Notes under the pieces: model-generated
What the model saw: the letters and a program-made list of their open reading frames with translations, nothing else
Database searches by the model: none
Told to the model about the DNA's origin: nothing
Part shown: positions 1-7,437 of the stretch, one piece after another
Position numbering within the stretch: the first letter of the stretch is position 1
Layout of the letters: every line of letters begins with the position of its first letter
Position numbers and translations under genes: made by a program
Assembly (NCBI GenBank): GCA_023252315.1
Contig: JAJPEB010000029.1
Coordinates: forward strand, 1 to 10,969
From: Candidatus Woesearchaeota archaeon
GTDB lineage: Archaea > Nanobdellota > Nanobdellia > Woesearchaeales > UBA525
Reading direction: 5' to 3'
Length of the DNA: 10,969 nucleotides

Positions 1-60
1 CGCATGCGGGGATCTCTCGCCTTCTCCGAGCACGCTCACGACGATAGGTTTGTACGGCAT
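1..60 (-). CDS. possible 5' end of a divergent gene, truncated by the window edge
   Basis: On the minus strand an ATG at 60-58 opens a frame that stays open for 20 codons to the window edge, beginning MPYKPIVVSVLGEGERS. The TATA-like tract at 98-109 lies about 45 bases upstream, so this gene and tag could share a divergent control region. The visible piece is too short to assign a family. The plus strand is also open in frame 1 up to a TAA at 103-105, so the same bases could instead be the 3' end of an upstream plus-strand gene. The sequence to the left of the window would settle which is right. Confidence 0.3.
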   Translation of the reverse strand, partial: MPYKPIVVSVLGEGERSPHA

Positions 61-64
61 TGTA

Positions 65-80
65 ACCACTTTCTTGTGGT
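65..80. promoter_or_regulatory. short inverted repeat upstream of tag (possible operator)
   Basis: ACCAC at 65-69 and GTGGT at 76-80 form a perfect 5-bp inverted repeat with a six-base spacer. It sits about 20 bases upstream of the TATA-like tract of tag, where archaeal regulators often bind. It could equally be chance or a small hairpin of an upstream transcript. Confidence 0.25.
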
Positions 81-97
81 GGAAAGAGAGCCTCCTG

Positions 98-109
98 TTT
101 TTTAAAAAG
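98..109 (+). promoter_or_regulatory. TATA-like box of tag, leaderless spacing
   Basis: A T-run followed by an A-run (TTTTTTAAAAA) is centred about 25 bases before the tag ATG at 129. That is the usual archaeal distance from TATA box to transcription start, so the mRNA probably begins at or next to the start codon. No Shine-Dalgarno sequence is seen just before this ATG, which agrees with a leaderless transcript. Confidence 0.5.
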
Positions 110-128
110 CTATGGGCTCGCTGCCGCC

Positions 129-734
129 ATGGCCGGACGCTGCGCATGGGCTGGGACCGATCCCCTCTCCATCGACTACCACGACAAGGAGTGGGGCGTG
201 CCCGTGCACGACGACCGCAGGCTCTTCGAGTTCCTCGTGCTCGAGGGCGCGCAGGCGGGGCTCGCGTGGATCACGATCCTCAGGAAGCGCGACGCGTACC
301 GCAAGGCGTTCGACGGCTTCGACCCGCGCAAGGTGGCGCGCTACGATGAGAGGAAGGTCGAGGAGCTCATGGGGAACGCAGGCATCGTGCGCAACGAGCT
401 GAAGATCCGCTCGGCGATACGCAACGCGAAGCGCTTCCTCGAGGTGCAGGAGGAGTTCGGCTCGTTCGACCGCTACATCTGGGGCTTCACGAAAGGCAAG
501 ACGATACGCAACTCATGGAAGGCCATGAAGGACGTGCCCGCACGCACGCCGCTCTCGGACGAGATCAGCGAGGACCTGAGGAAGCGCGGCTTCAATTTCG
601 TGGGCTCGACGATCGTCTACGCGCACATGCAGGCAACTGGGATGGTCGACGATCATGTGGAGGGGTGCTGGCGGCGTGGCGTCGCCCGCCGCGCCTCTCC
701 CCCCGCCGGGCGCCCCCGGCCGCCGCGCGCGTAG
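129..734 (+). CDS. tag: DNA-3-methyladenine glycosylase I (Tag)
   Basis: The 201-residue protein removes 3-methyladenine from alkylated DNA as the first step of base excision repair. It aligns from memory along the whole length of E. coli Tag, which is about 187 residues. The four zinc ligands of Tag are present: C5, H18 (in YHDKEWGVP), H176 and C180 (in DDHVEGC). The catalytic glutamate is E39 in LEGAQAGLAW, and the RGFNFVGSTIVY stretch is typical. The Tag fold ends near residue 182. The last 20 or so residues are Arg/Pro-rich, lie antisense to the 3' end of the convergent glycosylase gene (82-bp overlap), and are probably non-functional. The ATG at 129 is favoured because MAGRCAW matches the family N-terminus and a TATA-like box lies 25 bases upstream. 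Tag is mainly bacterial, so transfer into this lineage is plausible; that is inference. Confidence 0.95.
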   Translation: MAGRCAWAGTDPLSIDYHDKEWGVPVHDDRRLFEFLVLEGAQAGLAWITILRKRDAYRKAFDGFDPRKVARYDERKVEELMGNAGIVRNELKIRSAIRNAKRFLEVQEEFGSFDRYIWGFTKGKTIRNSWKAMKDVPARTPLSDEISEDLRKRGFNFVGSTIVYAHMQATGMVDDHVEGCWRRGVARRASPPAGRPRPPRA

Positions 735-1441
735 CGGGCATAGAGGGGGCAGAGATGGTACGTCCCCTTCTTCGCGTAGTGGCGCTTGGCGTGCTCCACG
801 ATGAGCGCGTGGTATTCCTGGTAGAGCGCGACATCGCGCGGAAGGCTGCGCTCGAAGAGCCCCTTGACCTCGGCGTAGGCAGCGCGCTCCTGCACCATGC
901 CGAAATTGGCGAAGATGCGCCTCGTGTAGGCATCCACGACGAACGACGGCTGCGCGTAGGCGTAGAGCAGGATGGAGTCCGCGGTCTCCTCGCCGACGCC
1001 CCACACTCCCAGGAGCTCATCGCGCGTCGGGCATCTGCCCGCGAGCCGCGCGAGGAGCGATGCGAGCTCGCGCAGCTTGCGCGCCTTGTGGTTGTAGTGC
1101 CCCGCCGGCCTGATCGCCGCGCGCAGGGCGTCCTCGTCGAGCGCGAGCAGCCTACCGGGAGACGTCGCGCCGAGCCTCGCGAGGCCCGCGACCGCGCGCT
1201 CCGCATTGCGCCAGCTCACGTTCTGGGTCAGGATCGCGCCCATGCAGATCTCGAAGCGCTGCGAGGGAGTCCTCGGGTAGGAGTAGTCGCCGGGATGGTA
1301 GCCTGTCGTGCTGCCCGTCTTCGTCACGGAGGCTCCCGCGTAGGAAGCGAGAGGCCACCAGCCTTGCGGGCCGTAGCGCGAGAGCAGGCAGCGGTAGATC
1401 TCCTCGATGGGGCTCGCTCTCGCGGGAGGCACGGTGCTCAT
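653..1441 (-). CDS. HhH-GPD (endonuclease III superfamily) 3-methyladenine DNA glycosylase, MagIII/COG2231 type
   Basis: This 262-residue protein belongs to the helix-hairpin-helix DNA glycosylases. The N-terminal YGPQGWWP, YHPGDY and FEICMGAILTQNVSW stretches are typical of the COG2231 branch, which includes Helicobacter MagIII. The hairpin is GVWGVGEETADSI. The catalytic aspartate is D170 in VVDAYTRR. The endonuclease III lyase lysine is replaced by E152, exactly 18 residues before D170 as in E. coli (K120/D138), so a monofunctional glycosylase is expected. Only one cysteine (C231) remains where endonuclease III has its four-cysteine iron-sulfur loop, so no cluster is likely. The start at 1441 is chosen because its ATG overlaps the upstream stop as ATGA, with GGGAG just before it. 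An upstream in-frame ATG at 1486 would lie deep inside the preceding gene. The last ~25 residues are low-complexity and antisense to tag. Confidence 0.88.
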   Translation of the reverse strand: MSTVPPARASPIEEIYRCLLSRYGPQGWWPLASYAGASVTKTGSTTGYHPGDYSYPRTPSQRFEICMGAILTQNVSWRNAERAVAGLARLGATSPGRLLALDEDALRAAIRPAGHYNHKARKLRELASLLARLAGRCPTRDELLGVWGVGEETADSILLYAYAQPSFVVDAYTRRIFANFGMVQERAAYAEVKGLFERSLPRDVALYQEYHALIVEHAKRHYAKKGTYHLCPLYARYARGGRGRPAGGEARRATPRRQHPST

Positions 1442-1899
1442 CGCTCCCTGAGGAACACCGCATGGACGCTGCCCTTGAGCTCCCAATCATCGAGGGACGA
1501 TACGATCCCCGGCGCGGCGATCGCCCGGATATCCTCCTCGAAGAGCGCTTCGGCCCTCGATCGCTCGGCTTCCCAATCCCCGGGCCACGCCTTCACGATC
1601 CTCGGCAGCATGCGGAGCTGGCGAGAGGAGTAGCGTGCGTAGAACTTCGTATCCGGCCCTTCCGGCATCCGCGGATAGTACCACACGCGCAAGGCAGTGA
1701 GCGCGTACGCCTGCGGCTCCGAGAGCGCCGGGATCATCTTCCTCGGCAGTCGCTCGTAGTCCCCCCGGATCACGACGTCCACATGCTCGACCCCGAGCTG
1801 GCGGCATCGCCGCACGCCCGAGAGGAGGTCCCGCGTCCCGACCCTGTCGGTGACGTAGTCGCATGCCGAGGCGATCGGGTCGAGAGCGGTCCAGAGCAT
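1438..1899 (-). CDS. hypothetical protein, 153 residues, in the PolD operon
   Basis: I do not recognise this protein. It is 153 residues, soluble-looking, rich in Arg and aromatic residues (VWYYPRMPEG, FYARYSSRQL, AWPGDWEAE), with no signal peptide, membrane segment or cysteine pairs suggesting zinc binding. Coding is supported by position: its ATG lies 4 bases after the DP2 stop, with a GGTGA site that overlaps that stop codon, and its TGA overlaps the ATG of the glycosylase gene as ATGA. Translational coupling to both neighbours is therefore likely. Its place between the replicative polymerase and a repair glycosylase suggests a role in DNA metabolism, but that is inference from context only. 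Confidence 0.7.
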   Translation of the reverse strand: MLWTALDPIASACDYVTDRVGTRDLLSGVRRCRQLGVEHVDVVIRGDYERLPRKMIPALSEPQAYALTALRVWYYPRMPEGPDTKFYARYSSRQLRMLPRIVKAWPGDWEAERSRAEALFEEDIRAIAAPGIVSSLDDWELKGSVHAVFLRER

Positions 1900-1903
1900 C
1901 CTC

Positions 1904-4900
1904 TCACCCGAAGGCCGCGAGCCCCATCTGCTTCTCCTTGTCCTTGCCGAACAGGTCCTCGATCTTGCGCCGCAGCAGCTCCAGGTCCTGCTGCAGGTAC
2001 AGCGGCACGTGGTACGTGTGCGCGAGCTCGAGCGATGGCTCGAGGTACTTGACCACGCTGCCCTCGGAGATGGTGAAGAGGATCTTGCCTCCGCACAGCT
2101 GCCCGCGCGCGCTCACGTGCGTGCACTTGCCGACGAGCGGCGGCCTGCGGAACTTCTCGTTGCACGTCACGCACCGGTACTCCTGCTGCGTGAACTTCCT
2201 CAGGTTGCCCTTGATGTCGCGGATGAAGTGCTTCTCGATCACGAGCCGGGCCACGTCGCTCTCGTCGCACGCGCGGATCTTGATCGCGAGGTCCATCTGC
2301 CCCTCGATCTTCTCGCGCATGCTCGGCAGCAGCTTGTAGGCGGAGCAGCGCACGCCCGCGTTGATGTCCCTCGTGCCGTGCGTGAACCCCATGCCCTCGA
2401 ACTGCGCGGGCGTGTTGAGCACGTGCTCGAGCAGCTCGACCTTGACGTCGTAGGGCTTCTTGTACGCGAGCGCGGCCTCGTACATCTCCACGGGATACTT
2501 CCACGCGCGGTCCACGTGGAACGCCATGTCGTCCACCTCCGCGGGGTTGAGGATGTACGTGATGACGAGCGGCGCGTCCATCGTGCTGCCGCGCGACTCG
2601 GGGAGGAACTTGCTCGAGAAGTTGAGGAACGCGTCCATCATCAGGATGAAGCACGACTCGTCGCCGTCGCAGTCGCGCCTCATGGCGGCGTGGAAGAGCG
2701 GGTGCGCGAGGAAGCCCTGCGTCTTCGAGAAGCCGACGATCCTGCCGAGGATGCCCGCCGACGTGTGCGGCGCGAGCCCGACGACGTAGTGGCCCGCGAG
2801 GTCCTCCTTCGACTTGAGGCGGTAGTACGGGTCGAGGCCGTAGAGCAGGCGCAGCTCGTCGTCCACGAACCTCGCGACGCGCAGCAGGATCTCGTCCGCG
2901 CCCTCGTCGGGGCTCTCCGGGCAGCACGGCAGCAGCACGTCCTGCGGCTTGAGCTCGAGCACCTGCGTCTCCTCCTCGAGCTGAGCGCCATGGCAGTCGT
3001 GCGTGTAGCCGAGCTTGCGCAGCCTCGCGACGCTCACCTGCGCCTCCCTCGGCGTGAAGTGCGTGAGCGCGACCTCGCTGCAGTCGTAGCGGGTCGTCCC
3101 GTCCTTGTTGACCGCGATGTCGTTCTTCGCGCGCAGGATGCCCTTGATCGGGTGCTCGGGGATGTGGCTCTTGTTGCTCGTGCCGCGCACGCCCTTGATG
3201 AGGTCGGGATAGTTCCTCGCGCCGATGCCGTCCGAGGAGATCTTCTTGATGCACGCGTCGAAGATGCGCACGATGTCGATCTCCTGGCGCACGCAGGCGC
3301 GCGGCTCCTTGACGCCGCCGTAGCGCTCGATCTCGACGGTGCGCTGCTCCGTCCTCGCGTCGCATGCCTCGCAGCGCGCGAACACCGTCGAGCGCTTGCA
3401 GCGCTCGCAGTAGCGCACGGGGAACTCCGCCCCGATGCGCCCGCGCAGCAGCGCCTCCTGGAAGCTGCGCAGCCTCCCGCCCTCCTCGCCGACGGGGAAG
3501 AGGCAGTGCGGGCTGCCGGTGAGCTTGCGCATCTTCGCCTTCTCGGGCCTGCCCATGCGCGAGCCCACGAACGTGCCCGCCTTGTCGCGCACGGCGAACG
3601 GCGCGATTTCCTGGACGATCGCGAGCGCGGGGGTGCCGGCGCCCGCGAGCTCCTCGACGCGCGCGTGCGCGCCGCCAAGCGTGGCCGCGAGCGCGCGGTC
3701 CCACCCTGGCGCGAGCGCGATGCGCCCGTCCTCGACGGCGTGCGGCACGCCGAGCGTCTCGAGCGCGTCCTTGAGCGCGGGGCGGCTCGCCATCGCGCCA
3801 TCGCGCAGCGCGCGAGAGATCTCGAGGAGCTGCGCGCCGCTCACCTGCGACCAGAACGGCGTCCAGGCGCTGTGCAGCGGCACGCCGAGCGACGCGCTGA
3901 TGCGCAACGCATCCTCTGCCTGCGGGATCGCGTAGAGCGGCTCGCGCAGGATCCTGTCCCACTCCTCGCCCGCGACGCCCGTCGCCTGCGCGAGCCCCTG
4001 CGCGTCGAAGGGGATTCCCCGCTGCGCGCCCGCGCGCTCGACTTCCGCGAGCCACCACTCGGGGCAGTAGCCCGCGGGCACGAGGCTGTGGTTGCGGTCG
4101 TAGAAGTCGCCGTAGTTCACGAGCACGTCGCCGAGGTAGATGATGCGCTCGACCTCGCCCTTGAGCGCGATCGCCTCCGCCTCGTCCTGCAGCTGCACGA
4201 CCCTGCCGCCCTTGAGCCGCACGATCGGGCCCTCGAGCGTGTCGCACGGCATGAACGCCGCCGCCTTGCCCGGGCGCTCGACCTTGAGCTGCGTCGCGCT
4301 CGCGATGTAGCCGTTGAGCACGTGCATCGTGCACGGATGGATCGCCTGCCCGGAGTAGCCCGACGCGCGGGATCGCCCGTAGCGAAGGCGGAAGCCGCCC
4401 GAGCGCAGCGGGTAGCCGAGCACCGGCCTGCCCGCGACGAGGTCCTTGATGTACGTGTAGTCGGGCGCGATCTTCTCGTCGCTCTTCGCCTTCGCCCCCT
4501 TCGACTTCATCTTCTTCTGCAGGTCGACGAACTCCTTGAGGAATCCCCAGTGCCCCATGCCGAATTCCTCGCCCCACTGCGAGAGCTGCTTCCAGATCTT
4601 GGGCGCCTTGAGCGGGATGCAGCTCGAGTGGATGAGGCAGTAGCCGCTACGCAGGTTGTTCGTCGGGATGCGCGGGAGGTCCTTGAGGTTGATGTTCGCC
4701 ACCTCGTACTTCTCCGACGGGTCGCCGCCGATCTCGATGGGCATGTTGCGCATGAGGAAGAGCGACTCCTGCTCGCTCGGGAAATACTGCAGGTTCGTGA
4801 TCCACTCGTGGTAGTCGGCTATCTCGGCGGGGCAGCGCAGGATCTCCTTCTCCGTGGGGTCGTACTCCGCGAATCCCATGCTCGAGCGCACGTAGTCCGC

Positions 4901-5452
4901 GATGAGCACGCACACGCTCGCGGCGGTGCCGCCCGCGTTCCTGATGGGACCCGAGAAGCTGAGGCAGAAGTACTGCCCCTTGCGGTCCATGCGGTCCTTG
5001 AGCTCGATGCCGGTGAGGCCCTCGAGCGGCGCGGACACGACGCCGAGCGTGATGTACGCGAACCCGACGCGCACGCCGGCCACGATCGCCTCGAGCTGCG
5101 TGTCGAACGCGCAGAACTTGCCCTGCGCGATCTCGAGCGCGACCTGGAAGCTCACGCGCCAGTCGAGCACGCCGTACTGGCGCTCGAGCTCCTCGATGCG
5201 GCGCTCGACCCCCGCGTTCTTGATCTGCGGGACGATGACGCTGATGAGGCCGATGACGCGCTCGGCGAGGGTGCGCGCGATCGCGACCGAGACCTCCTCC
5301 TCGGGGTCGTAGCCGCGCGCTCTCGCGCGCTGCGCGATCGTGTAGCCGTCGAAGCAGTCGCGGCGGAACTCGTCGAAGTACGCGAGCATGTCCTCGCTCG
5401 CTGCGATCTGCGCGGCCGCGCCCTGCGTCTCGACGAGTGTGCCCTGCGCCAT
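1904..5452 (-). CDS. polC: DNA polymerase II (PolD) large subunit DP2
   Basis: This 1182-residue protein is the catalytic subunit of family D polymerase, the two-barrel replicative polymerase of most archaea outside the Crenarchaeota. Pyrococcus DP2 is about 1260 residues. The N-terminal half has the family blocks SFSGPIRNAGGTAAS, MPCDTLEGPIVRLK and IYLGDVLVNYGDF. The catalytic motif is CDGDE at 928-932, with D929 and D931 matching the two essential aspartates of Pyrococcus (D956/D958), followed by the conserved FLPESRGSTMDAPLV. Zinc-binding sites are seen at C682/C685/C694/C697 and C1094/C1097/C1110/C1120. No intein interrupts the catalytic motif, a common insertion site in this family. The extreme C-terminus, QMGLAAFG, resembles a PCNA-binding box. 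The ATG directly follows the TAG of the preceding gene, with an AAGGA site inside that gene. A long open frame on the opposite strand is its antisense shadow. Confidence 0.97.
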   Translation of the reverse strand: MAQGTLVETQGAAAQIAASEDMLAYFDEFRRDCFDGYTIAQRARARGYDPEEEVSVAIARTLAERVIGLISVIVPQIKNAGVERRIEELERQYGVLDWRVSFQVALEIAQGKFCAFDTQLEAIVAGVRVGFAYITLGVVSAPLEGLTGIELKDRMDRKGQYFCLSFSGPIRNAGGTAASVCVLIADYVRSSMGFAEYDPTEKEILRCPAEIADYHEWITNLQYFPSEQESLFLMRNMPIEIGGDPSEKYEVANINLKDLPRIPTNNLRSGYCLIHSSCIPLKAPKIWKQLSQWGEEFGMGHWGFLKEFVDLQKKMKSKGAKAKSDEKIAPDYTYIKDLVAGRPVLGYPLRSGGFRLRYGRSRASGYSGQAIHPCTMHVLNGYIASATQLKVERPGKAAAFMPCDTLEGPIVRLKGGRVVQLQDEAEAIALKGEVERIIYLGDVLVNYGDFYDRNHSLVPAGYCPEWWLAEVERAGAQRGIPFDAQGLAQATGVAGEEWDRILREPLYAIPQAEDALRISASLGVPLHSAWTPFWSQVSGAQLLEISRALRDGAMASRPALKDALETLGVPHAVEDGRIALAPGWDRALAATLGGAHARVEELAGAGTPALAIVQEIAPFAVRDKAGTFVGSRMGRPEKAKMRKLTGSPHCLFPVGEEGGRLRSFQEALLRGRIGAEFPVRYCERCKRSTVFARCEACDARTEQRTVEIERYGGVKEPRACVRQEIDIVRIFDACIKKISSDGIGARNYPDLIKGVRGTSNKSHIPEHPIKGILRAKNDIAVNKDGTTRYDCSEVALTHFTPREAQVSVARLRKLGYTHDCHGAQLEEETQVLELKPQDVLLPCCPESPDEGADEILLRVARFVDDELRLLYGLDPYYRLKSKEDLAGHYVVGLAPHTSAGILGRIVGFSKTQGFLAHPLFHAAMRRDCDGDESCFILMMDAFLNFSSKFLPESRGSTMDAPLVITYILNPAEVDDMAFHVDRAWKYPVEMYEAALAYKKPYDVKVELLEHVLNTPAQFEGMGFTHGTRDINAGVRCSAYKLLPSMREKIEGQMDLAIKIRACDESDVARLVIEKHFIRDIKGNLRKFTQQEYRCVTCNEKFRRPPLVGKCTHVSARGQLCGGKILFTISEGSVVKYLEPSLELAHTYHVPLYLQQDLELLRRKIEDLFGKDKEKQMGLAAFG

Positions 5453-5980
5453 CTATTCCTTCCCCCCCGGAAGCCCGACAAGCCTCGTGTATATTCCCCG
5501 TATCGCCCGTTCCGCCGACGTCGCGATCTCCTCTGCTCCTTCGCGGTATCGCAAAATGCACTCGATCCCCTCGGGACGCGGGAAATCCTTCGTCGGGTCT
5601 GTGGGAATGTCTTCGATCCTGATCTCGAGTCCTTGATCCGGCACAGTGCGCAGCAAATACGCAGTCACGACAGCTTGCGGGAGCAAGGGAAGGAGCGCAT
5701 GCGTCTCTGGCAAAGGGTCTCCCGCAAAAAGGCGCACCAGGCTCAGCGGATAATACTGGGTGCGCGCTATGCTTTCATCCTGCAAAGGGCTGTGGACGAC
5801 ATAGGAGATCGTCGCCTCTGAATCGGGGATGTGGACGCGCACATTCGCGAACATGAGTCTTCCCACGATCTCGGCGGGGCTGTGCGCGCAGGTCGCATAC
5901 ATGCCCTGCGTCTCTTGCGTGGCGAGGTATTCAAGCCGGAATTTCTTGATGCGAATCCCCGCTGCGTCCTCTCCGCTCAT
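5453..5980 (-). CDS. hypothetical protein, 175 residues, between the two PolD subunits
   Basis: I do not recognise this protein. It begins MSGEDAAGIRIKKFRLEYL and has no signal peptide, zinc-finger cysteines or nucleotide-binding motif. A hydrophobic stretch around HALLPLLPQAVVTAYLL is too short and interrupted for a clear membrane helix. The start is fixed by context: its ATG overlaps the DP1 stop as ATGA, with GGGAGG seven bases upstream, and its TAG abuts the DP2 ATG. It is therefore translated between the two polymerase subunits, probably in similar amounts. Codon use differs from its neighbours: many third positions are A or T (TTG, CTT, GAA, TAT, GGA), while DP1 and DP2 are almost entirely G or C there. 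A PolD accessory factor or a lineage-specific insertion are both possible; neither is shown. Confidence 0.75.
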   Translation of the reverse strand: MSGEDAAGIRIKKFRLEYLATQETQGMYATCAHSPAEIVGRLMFANVRVHIPDSEATISYVVHSPLQDESIARTQYYPLSLVRLFAGDPLPETHALLPLLPQAVVTAYLLRTVPDQGLEIRIEDIPTDPTKDFPRPEGIECILRYREGAEEIATSAERAIRGIYTRLVGLPGGKE

Positions 5981-7437
5981 CCTTGCGCCTCCCTCGTCGC
6001 AATCGTCTCCTTCGCCTTCTTCTGCGGGTAGAAATTCACGAGGCGCACCTCGCGCGTCTTGAGGTTGACGACCGGCAGGCGCGCGGGCTCGGGCTCGAGG
6101 CCGCGCTTGACCTGCTCGTCCGAGACGTCGTTCCAGCAACCCGCGTTGATGACCGTGACGCCGTTGTACGTGCCGTACGCGATGTTGTGCACGTGGCCCG
6201 TCACGAGGAAGTCGGGGATCTTGTCGATCACCATCGGGTCCTCTTCTGCGTCGGGCACGTACGTGTTGCAGCCGTGCGTGGGCGCGAGGTGGCGCTTGCG
6301 CAGCAGCAGCTTCATGACCTCGCCCATCGCCTTCATGCCGCCCGCGTCCTTGATCGGCTGCACCTCCTTCGCGTAGTAGACGAGGCTGTAGCCATGGTAG
6401 AGCAGGAGGTCGAAGCCGGGATGGCCGGGCGTCTCCTCGATCGTGACGGAGGACGGGTTGCTCAGCATCGTGACGTTGGGCAGCGCGTAGAGCTCCTCCG
6501 CGAAGTCCCTGTAGACGGGGAGCTGGGGCTCCTGGAGCCTGCCCGCGTCGTGGTTGCCCGTGATCGTCATGACCTGGATGTGCTCGGGGATCATCTTGAC
6601 GTAGCGCGTGAACTGCGCGTACTGCTCCTTGATGTCGTGGATGTCGCTGTCGTCCTGCTGGCCGGGGTAGACGCCGACGCCGTGCACGAGGTCGCCGATG
6701 AAGACGACGTAGCCGACCTTGGCCGCGAGCGCGCGCTGCTCCTCGTTCCCGAGCTTGCCCGAGAGCCACATGACGAACTGCTCGAACTCGTTGCGCATGA
6801 AGAGCTTGGAGCCGATCTCGACGTCGCCCACGAACACGACGTGCGTGTCGCGCACGCCCTTCTTGAGCTCCTTCGTGAGCGGGACGTCGGGGAAGAGGAT
6901 GGCGTTCGCGAAGACGCGGTTGCCCGAGGACGTCTGGCCGACGATGCCGATCACCTCGTCGAGCACGACCTCCTTCGTCGCCCCCGCGAGCGCCGCCGCC
7001 TTGTCGGGGGGCATATTCTTCGCGCTGACCCAGACCTCGACGCTGCCGGTGGGGTCCTCGAGCGTGATGACGGTGTAGCCGCTCTTCGTCTCGCGCTTGC
7101 CCATGACCATGCCGACGAGCGCCACGGTCTCGCGCTCCTTCTTGCCCACGATGCGCGCGATGGAGACGACGCTCTCGAGCTCCTTGCGGGACTTGAGGAT
7201 CGCGCTGAGCACGCGGTAGCGCTGGTTGAAGTACTTGACGAAGTCCTGCACCGTGCGCTTGCGCGGCGCCTTGACGTAGTTCTTGAGGACCTTGACGGTG
7301 TAGACGCGCTCGCCGCCCGAGAGCAGCGCCACGAGCTTCGCCTTGTCCTCCACCATCTCGGGCGTGACGAGCATCCCCCTGCGGATGCACTCGCCGACGA
7401 GCTGCTGCATCGATTGGTTCGCGTAGTCGTTTGCCAT
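5977..7437 (-). CDS. polB: DNA polymerase II (PolD) small subunit DP1
   Basis: This 486-residue protein is the small subunit of PolD, which carries the Mre11-like 3'-5' proofreading nuclease. It has a short N-terminal region, an OB-fold around residues 100-190 (VALVGMVMGKRETKSG onward) and a calcineurin-like phosphoesterase domain from about 198. Active-site motifs present are G248-D249 (GDLVHGVGVYPGQ), G294-N295-H296-D297, H348 (YHGYS) and H415/H417 (GHVH). The first motif, normally D-x-H, reads D205-V-E207, so one metal-binding histidine is replaced by glutamate; whether the nuclease still works is open. It is shorter than Pyrococcus DP1 (about 610 residues), mainly because the N-terminal part is reduced. 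The ATG at 7437 has a G-rich (GGGGGGGA) site upstream. The stop overlaps the next ATG as ATGA, and this is the first gene of the operon. Confidence 0.96.
   Translation of the reverse strand: MANDYANQSMQQLVGECIRRGMLVTPEMVEDKAKLVALLSGGERVYTVKVLKNYVKAPRKRTVQDFVKYFNQRYRVLSAILKSRKELESVVSIARIVGKKERETVALVGMVMGKRETKSGYTVITLEDPTGSVEVWVSAKNMPPDKAAALAGATKEVVLDEVIGIVGQTSSGNRVFANAILFPDVPLTKELKKGVRDTHVVFVGDVEIGSKLFMRNEFEQFVMWLSGKLGNEEQRALAAKVGYVVFIGDLVHGVGVYPGQQDDSDIHDIKEQYAQFTRYVKMIPEHIQVMTITGNHDAGRLQEPQLPVYRDFAEELYALPNVTMLSNPSSVTIEETPGHPGFDLLLYHGYSLVYYAKEVQPIKDAGGMKAMGEVMKLLLRKRHLAPTHGCNTYVPDAEEDPMVIDKIPDFLVTGHVHNIAYGTYNGVTVINAGCWNDVSDEQVKRGLEPEPARLPVVNLKTREVRLVNFYPQKKAKETIATREAQG

Noticed and set aside
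2640..2700. Possible intein in the DP2 catalytic motif, a common site in archaea
   Set aside because: The CDGDE motif is continuous with flanking family sequence; there is no insertion.
1770..4577. Minus-strand 935-codon frame overlapping DP2 in another phase
   Set aside because: It is an out-of-phase Arg/Gly/Ala-rich shadow of DP2 with no domain features.
2009..5821. Very long plus-strand open frame (1270 codons) opposite DP2
   Set aside because: It is antisense to DP2, with repetitive Arg/Leu/Ala/Val-rich composition caused by the strong GC bias of DP2 codons. DP2 shows clear family motifs on the other strand.
5453..7390. Single 645-codon minus-strand frame joining a DP1 shadow to the 175-residue protein (apparent fusion)
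   Set aside because: Only the last 175 codons look like a protein. The first part is an out-of-phase reading of DP1, and the ATGA overlap at 5980-5977 gives the natural start.
5977..7437. Annotation as a free-standing Mre11 or metallophosphoesterase
   Set aside because: The OB-fold, the GVGVYPGQ and GNHD contexts, and the position ahead of DP2 identify PolD subunit DP1.
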